DNA of 64,000 nt from Cinclus cinclus (taxonomy: Eukaryota; Chordata; Aves; Passeriformes; Cinclidae): positions 21,767,258 through 21,831,257 of the forward strand of contig NC_085047.1 of assembly GCF_963662255.1 (NCBI RefSeq). Direction: 5' to 3'. The notes under the pieces are model-generated. The model did no database searches. It was not told the DNA's origin and saw nothing but the letters and a program-made list of their open reading frames with translations. Made by a program: the position numbers and the translations under genes. Positions 50,401 through 59,400 of the stretch are shown here, piece by piece (the first letter of the stretch is position 1; every line of letters starts with the position of its first letter).

Positions 50401-53400
50401 CATAGAAGCAAAATTCCAGTTTCTTCAGTCATACAAAGACATAGCTAAGGGAGCATCTTATCTTTAACCTCAACTATCAAATTGACATTATAGAGAAAGC
50501 AGGACCACATACTTCTCGGAGCTGCATGGTGAAGAGATGAGACACAATAGACACAAGGTGCAACATGAGAAAGAATGTTTAGATGTAAGGAAAAGCTTTT
50601 TCACTGTGAAGTTGCAATGATGCCAAGAGAAGCTGAGGGGTCCCTGTACTTGGAAACAAAAATGCAACTGCACAAGGTCTAGTGCAATTGGATCCAACTT
50701 TGCTGTTGGATACCAAGAGGTTCTTTCCAACCACAAGCATCCTGTGATTTCATGTCAACATTCCCTATTCTACTGACAAAATATTATCTTACCTATCAAG
50801 GGTGTCTGGAATATTTGGGGCATAATCCCAAGTAACTTCTTCTGCAGCAATGAAATAGTCCCAGGTTTTAACCATAAGACGTTCTCTGTAGGAGAGACGA
50901 CTCTTCTTCATCTCTTTATCCCCACAGTCCCTTACAGTGAGGAAACCGTGCATTCCAGCTAATTGAGAGGAAACAGGACCAAAGTGATTTTCCATTTGAG
51001 GAACTCTTACCACTTCAGCTGGTTTTTGCCCCCAAAAGATATCTCCAGTTCTTATAAGAGAGATAATGTTCCTATTCTTTAAAACAGAATTCTGCTCATT
51101 GCTGAAAAATATCACTTTCAAATGATTAACAGAAAATATTTTCATCACATTTAAGTAACCTTAGCTGAAAGTACTCCATTTCTCAGGAAACAGGTGTTAC
51201 TAATTTTAGAGTGGTGCTTATCTGAACAGTTCACAGAGACTTAGATGCTGGAGTACTGAATCACTGTTGCTCTGTGATGTGGACACTGCAGTAAAGCTGC
51301 CGATAAGAACACCTTTCAGTTCACCATGCACTTTCAACACAATGCCCTGTTCTTGGTCAATTTCTTAGTAAAATGACAAAATCACCTAAAACAGATTAAC
51401 TGTACTGTTGCAAAACAGTAGAAGCCATTTGGGACATAGAGAAGGACAGCTTTACAGGTGCCTAGTAACTATATGTTTCCTTGCCTTGCAGGTGCTTTTG
51501 GACAAGAGAAGATATGAGCCACCTTCCTTCCTCAGTCACTGTCATGTTTACGGTGGTTGAGGCTCCTCCCACCAAGTTAACAGCAGAAACTCGATGATGC
51601 TTTTGCTCCATGGACTGGCCATTGACATGAATGGAGAAGATTTCTGGCTTAGAACTCATTCCTATCAAGTGCCAGCTAATGTTGTCATAAGCACAAGCCT
51701 CTAAATCTGAAAGACATGAGATTAGGGTTCAGAATACAGGCAAATCATGCAAGGTCCCCAAGCACCCTAGGTTTGAAGTGAATCTTCCCTGAAAACATTA
51801 AAAAAATTGCTGTGCTCGATGTTTGCAACAAGAGGAAGTTCCAGAAGCATGTAAATGGAACAGATACCAAAATCCTGTATGTCAGCGGAAGACAGGTGTT
51901 TAAATCTTACCTGCAAGTGACAAACGAGCTGGCAAAAGAAAGGAAAAACACCTTCTTTTGGAAAGCTGACCTGTCCTTGCTTGGGGAGTGAGGGGTAAGC
52001 AGGGCAGGAAAGACAAAGAACAAAGGAAGGATCTAAGCTAAAAACTGATGTGGTACCTAGTGACAGTAACTACCCTGTCCAATATTTCCTTAAAAAAAAT
52101 CCCCCCTTAAGACAGCCTTTTGTGTTTCCACAATGGATTGGAGAGAGATATTTAAGTTTTTTCTTAGGAGAACAACAGAAAAGCACTAGCAACAGAATAG
52201 CCCCCCACCATATTTCTAGTCTTCTCAATTAAGTCTCTTAAATCATTAAATCGTTAACTGACTTTCCACTTTCAGGAAGTTCTGTGCCAAGGATGTTCCA
52301 TATGCTGTAGAACCAACAATTCACTTGATCAAATCACTCTCTCACCATCTGCTTGTTAAAAAAAATGAGGATCTTATTATTTTTTTAGCTAGTAATCTTT
52401 TTCTTCAAGCCGAATTCTTCTTAGAAGTAACCTCATTGTTCCTATCAGTAATATGGCATGACTTCCTTTCAGCAGCTCAGTTTGTCTTCCAGAATTTAGA
52501 TGCTCACAGACACATTCTAAAAAAGGTTGCATCCCATATTGCCACATTCCCATTCCTGAGCATGAAAAGCAACTGGAGGTAATATTCAGTGTTCATAAAT
52601 ATTAGTTTCATTTCACATAAGCCTGAGCAGTACCTGGTAACGTTCCATCAGTATAGCCATTAATTGTATACTTGACTGATGCTGACCTTTGCCAACTCTT
52701 GTTTTCATCAAACACACCAAACATCAGTACATATTCCCTGTCAAAATGTTTCTGTGACCCATCCTCATTTAGACTTCCTGTGAAGGAAAAACAACAGGTC
52801 TTAATTTGAAACAGAAATAATGCAGACTTCACATGCAGTTGTTAATGTACATTTAATGAGCTTGTTTTACCTGTTAGCATGTACTGGCTGAGCCTGAACA
52901 AAACAAGCCCTTAAGAATGCTCATAATGTTATTTTATTTCTGAAAGTACTTTTGGATTGCATAACCACAAAATCAAAAGTCTGAAGTATTCCAGATTAGA
53001 TAAACATCATGCAGTGAATTGTCTCAGATAATTTCTGGCAATGTGTTGCAGAGATCACCCTAATGGAGGGGAGTGTCAAACACCTTTGCTTCACAATCAG
53101 GTGCTGCCCTCTCTTTTCACACTGAGGCAAGGAGAAGAGTGATAACAGAGTCACCAGCAGTAGGAACAGCACCTTTTCAAGCACCGAGGTCATCAGCACC
53201 TTTAAAAAGCTTAAAACCAACCACTCAGCAAACAATATTTGCAAACAAAAGACTTCAACAGACACTGCTGTGCTGGATAAGAAAGTGTCTTGGTTGATTT
53301 TGTGATACAGATGTAACTTCTGTCAAGAAGTAGAATTAATTCTAGACATGCCACACAGAACAGGTGTGATTTTTACTGACTCTTTCTGTTGATCGCTCAC

Positions 53401-56400
53401 ATCAAAAACTTCCACTTGCTACTTTCAAAATATAATCTGGTCCATCTGGATTGCAAGAATTAAAAATTTGTGAACTTGTTGATTATTCTGCCTAGGAAAA
53501 GAGGCAGTGGAAGAAATTATCTTAATACTTTTTTTTTTTTAATGAGAAACTACAAAATTCTGTTTTTCTTCAAAAAAGAGGTCTCAGATCAGCAGAGGAA
53601 TTTATCTACTTGCCATGCAAAGAACATTCAGGCAGTGCTTTAACTCAAAAGTCAATTTTTGATAAACTTACCACCCCTTAAATGTGTCAAACTGTGGGGA
53701 GTTGACCCCAACCAGCAGCCAAACACCCACTCCAAGGCCTCCCCATCCCCAACAGGACAGGAGAGAGAACAGGAAGAACAAAAATGAGAAAACTGATGGG
53801 TCAATAAAGGTGGTTCAAAGGTGAAGGGAAGAGGGGAAAACAACAAGCAACACAGAAGAAATCATTCATCATCTCCCACAAGCTGACTGATGCCCAGTCA
53901 GTCTCTCAAAAACAGTAACCTTGGAAGTCAACATCCCTCATTCTCCCCACACTGTTACTTCCTCCTCTGCCTCCCAGTTTTCATTGCAGAATGATGTTAA
54001 TGGTAGAAAATAACCCTTTGGTCAATTTGTTTCATCTGTCCAGATGGGTCCCCTCCCAACCTCTTATCCACCCCTCAGCCCACTATTTGGGGACGTGTGA
54101 GCAGGAAACAGGGAAAGCCTTGACACTATGCAAGCACTGTACAGCAACAGCTCAAACATGGGTGGGTGTATTATCAGTGCTAATAAGTCACAAATCCAAA
54201 ACACAGCAACATATGAGCTGCTGTGAAGAAAGAAAACTCCATGCCAGGCAGACTAAATACAGAGGTACATTGCACATCTACCAGACACAGTGCCCAGTCA
54301 AAAAAACTCTGTTCAGAAATCTTAAAAATATGCATAGTGAGCTGTTTGTCTTTGTTCTAGCCCGAAAGTTCCACCCAAATTTTCTTAAAGGTAGTGGTAA
54401 CACCAGCCCATCTCAAATTCATACCCTACTCAAGCCCAGACTGCATGAACTTGAGAAGCCTGAGAAGGAAGTAGTTTCAAAGTATTTGCCCAGATTAGCT
54501 CAAACAGTACACCATAAAATATGCATATACACAGAAACTGAGAGAAAGAAAGCCCAAGAAATTTAGGAAAATAACAAGTCCTAGATAATACTAAAAAACA
54601 CCACCCATAAAAAAAAAAATCAGGAGGAATATAATTAATACTAATGCCACTCATTTGAGATGGTAAGAGTAGACGTGTTCTGCATTAAAATGGGTATCTA
54701 TGGGTGAAGAAATGCGCTTGTGCAACCTACACTGAACCAGTGTTCTGTTTACTTTCAGGGAAGCTTTGAGGTCCAAGTCCATGCAGTCTACAGTCTACAC
54801 AAAATTTTTGACTCAAACTAGATTAAGCTAAATAACTCACAGCACATTCACCACAAGAAGGATATATAATTTGGAAAAGCCTTGGATTTAAGGGACCAGT
54901 AAGTAGTTTAAGTGCTTTACACAATGGCACATTGTTTCAATTGTCCCTCAAACCAGGGATATGTATCTAGAAGATATTTACAAGTGCTACAAACACCAGC
55001 TCTTAGTAGTGGAGATGGAATTCAATGGTTCAGACTACTGAAAGCTGACGTCTCTGATAGCACGCAAAATCAATTTTAAAACTTACAATCTGTTCAAATT
55101 TGGCCATATCTTCAAATGACTAGCAAAAGACACAATTCTGCAATTTTAAACCCTTGTTACAAAAGAGTGTTCCAGTTTCTTGATCAAGACAGCCTTTAAA
55201 AGACATGGGGTAAAACAATTATTTCCTGCCTTATTCTCTGAAATGGCCAAACCATTCTGAATGAAGATTTAAAAAATATTTATTCTATGATGGAAAATTT
55301 TAGGTCAGATATATATAGCAGTTAAGCAATTGAAAATGCAACCAGTATGGACAAATGCATCTATTTATTGTTTCTGCCCATCCAATAATGACAGGATGGA
55401 ACTGCATGAAAGCAGGCATTTAAAAACTTTAACATCTAGAAGAATGATGTTAAAAAACATTTGTTTTACACTGCATGTAAAGATGAAAATATATCTTCTC
55501 TCATTATTATCATCTTTGTTAAGAAATGAAAATGCATTACCTTATAGTAGTCTTACAGCATTTCATTACCTTTCTTACAGATCAGCAATGCTCCAATCAG
55601 ACCAGAGTTAAAATCCATTGCCATATTCTCATGAGAATAGTAAGCATAAGTAAGACAAGGAAGATCAGCTTCTCTTGGACCAACTTCTTCTGATATATCC
55701 CACACATACGTGTAGAGCTGGCCTGGAAGTACAGCATCATCTCGTTTTTCTGCAGGTGATGTTCTGTCATCATACAGGGAGCCTGCCAAGACCAGAGTCA
55801 GTAGGGAGGCATGAAGAAAAAGAGCAATTAAAATGCCTGGAATATCTTCCTACAATAATTTCCAAAAGTTTGGTATGATCTTGCTTATATGATACTTCAG
55901 CTTCGAAGAGTTTACTCATGATTGCACTCATACGCTGTTGGAGAGTAGCTATTCCACCATCATCCTGTTTCTTACAGATTAAAGATTTCCTAGAAGTATC
56001 ATCAGTGCCAAAAGGTTGGGCTTTTCATCAGTCTGACTAGGGCGGGATGAAGCCTCAGCCTCTGCTCACTGATGTTCTGCAGAGGGATGCTGCCCACTCT
56101 GTCACCTTTTTAACTGTCTCTCATAAATCCACTGCATAGGCTGGCACTGCTTTGCTGCCTTAGGCCTTTTGTACACTGCACATCCACATATTGAGCAGTA
56201 ATAGCTGATGTCTGTACCTGCAAGATCCAACAGATCTGCAACATGACAAAGGGGAGACAGAGAATCGAAATCTGAAGTGCGAAAGGTACATTAATTAATA
56301 AAACAGTCAAACAGAACTGCCCATTGCTTCCAATGAGATTTTCTGTTCAACTCCATGAGATGTAGTTGCAAAACTAATTTTGCCTTGCCCCTAGGGCAGG

Positions 56401-59400
56401 GCAATCCAAGAAACATGAGCAACCAAACTCCCTTTGTGCTGGTACAGACATTTTACTGTCCATTTGGTCATAGTTTATCATCTCTTTTTGCTGGTCTCAT
56501 GAGGGTGTGGAGCAAAGCACAACAAAGCTGAGGATTAAATGCTGAGTATCAGGAAACTGTGCTCATAACACTCATATTCCTAGTGTTACACTGATGAACA
56601 AGAAAGGAGCTAACAATGAACATGAAGTTGCAATCCAGGATCAACAGATATTTGTGTTACACATAGCCTCAACCACTGATCTGGACTCCTCTCAACATTT
56701 CATGCAGTAGTCTCCAAGAAAATGAGCAAAACATGTAGTTTTTACAGTATTTACCTTCTTCATTTTTGCTGTAAACTAGGCCCTGAGGATGAATACTGAC
56801 TGGCTTGTCAGCCATATTTTTAAGGTGAACCACTAAAGTATCTCCTACTTCAGCACGCAGGGTTGGTCCCAGAAGTCCTGTAGTTATTCAAGATAAAGAA
56901 AGAGGAAAATATTTATAAAACAGTATGTTCAGTGAAACAAAGAGTTCTCTTCCCCTTTAGAAAATATTAGTTCTCAAAGTACAAGTTCCAAAATTACTGC
57001 AGAGAATGTAGTAGCACTGCAATGAAGATTTACCAACAGAAAGGCATATGGGTACTTAAAGCCTGTAGTGTATATTCTAAAATATTATAAATTATGTATC
57101 TGGTAACTAGCACTTAAAAATCACTGGAAAATAGTAGATTTAGGTGAAAAAATGTTATTTACAGATACAGAAACTTTATCAAAAGATTCATCTTCGGGGT
57201 CATTGAAAATTTCTAGGCATCTTTAACATACAATTTAATGAAATAGTTTTGGAAGATAAACATTTTATAGTTTAAGAGTTTAGAGAAAGGCATTCAAACA
57301 CATTACTCTAAGTAGCATTCTGAATACCAGAAGTCACAGAACAAAGAGATCTTTCAATTCCCAAATGTTATCCAAGTAAATAATGAGTTCCACACTGCAA
57401 ACTTTTGGAGGCATTTCCTGCAAAAAGATTTCAAGAGCTTGTATCCCTACTCCCCATGTTACAAAAATAAGCAATTGAAAAAGCTGCTAAGACAACTTCT
57501 GGCTTGTTAGTCTCTTTATATTTTATAAACTATTTTGTGTATATTTAGTTTCAGGCCTTAGGCTCCTTCACAAGGAATTCATAGTGTCATTCCTGTGGCT
57601 GTGCCTAACCTAAACGCATGTGGTATATCTCATCAGAAAACCAAAGGAACAATTTGGTATGGTGCAACTGATTTACAGACAGCCACATCCTCTGAAAGCC
57701 CAACCTCTCTACGGCCTTTTGGAAGCCTGCACTGTAGAGACCTCATTCCCTGTGCCAATTTGGTTTATGTGTAAATAATGACACAAAATTGACACAAAAA
57801 TACAAGCTTGCTTAGATTTCCACTGGCTTTAAAACAAGAAATAAATGAAAATACTCAGAACATTTCATTCCTGTTTACCTGAAAATATATTTGCTGGTTT
57901 TTCTTTTTTAAAATCCACTTCATAGTCTCTGTAAGAAATTTTCTTAAATACAGGATCTGAATGTTCCAATCTGGAAACAAAAGTTACAAAAAATATTGAA
58001 AGGACAAAGATTCTCAGAGATGCCATTGCTTTTTAATGGATACCTCACAAAATGAATCTTGGAAATATATTTAATCACTTGCACATTTTGCTGAAGGTGA
58101 AGTACACAGTCCAGCTCTTTGTAGTGCATTCCCTTCTCCCTCTTACTCTATTGAATTTATGTTCCTGAATCAGATAATTTCATATGGGGCATCCAATATC
58201 CATACCTAGAACATTTCACCACTGATTTTACAGATGGTTTTTATGGGTCCTTTTGATTCGGGGGTAACGATGCCTTTGTTTTGTCCAAGACACAGAGAAA
58301 GATGTCTCAACCATACTTAACCTAGAAAGCATCTGACAAAACACAGTGAAAGATACCTGAATTTCTGTTTATTTAGCCCTATGTTTGAACTTTAAGACCC
58401 ACCAGAAGGGTTTTACAACAGCATTAACAGCAAGCTCCTGTTATAGGAAGGACTCTGGAGGCAAGCACAAAGCTGTTCTCTGACAAAAACTAATCCAACA
58501 ACTAAGGATTTCACTGCAAGTTAGAAAACGAGAAATACTGCAAGCACCCTTAGTCTTGTTACATAAACAATTTGGCACCCAGGAGACCACACAATGTTTT
58601 CTTAGAAAATATTTAGGCAAGCAGAAGGAAACCAGCACACGACACTTCTGCAATGGAAATAATGATGAGAAGAGGGCTGAAAGGATAACAGCCCTTCACA
58701 TTTATTGGTTAATTTACTATAGTATGTACGATGACTGAATGCAACAGTAATTCCACTTGTTTTCTTTGTAATGCCCTTTCAGGCACATTTGACAGTGAGG
58801 AGCTGATAGGCTGCTCAAGCATGGGAAGGCTCAGCACAGAGAACAGAGAACTCACTATCCAGAGTCCATGAGGGGGAGATCTGTTTTGGAAGAGATCTCT
58901 TGTAAATTCATCTGCAACCGTCTCTCACCACAGCAGAGTCAGGCAGAAGCAACTGGTGTTTCAATTCATTCCCCTCTCCTTAAAGCCTTTAATAAAATTC
59001 TGTTAAACTCTTTAAGGGGAAGGATGCTATCCACAACCCTCATTGACAAGAGCTGTCCTAATGTGGCAATGTTGAAGAGAATATGCACGTAAGACTGTAG
59101 GGTAGAAGACAAAATTTATTAGTGCCAGTTGTATAGTAAGGAGGAATAAGTGCACTAACTAGAAATACTAACTAGTGCACTAACAGAAATATCACACTAC
59201 GCAAGCAGGTTTAATTATGTAACTTTTAAGAATTGCAGCAGCAACACTGCAAGATACACAGATAATACATTTTCACTTTGCGCTGAAGTGTCCTATAGAT
59301 AAATAGCACTTGTACACAGTAACAAACCTCTGCCAAAATAAGACAGACACTTAGAGATGCTAGGTATCCTTTTCTAGCCTGTATGATTGGAAAATTAAGG

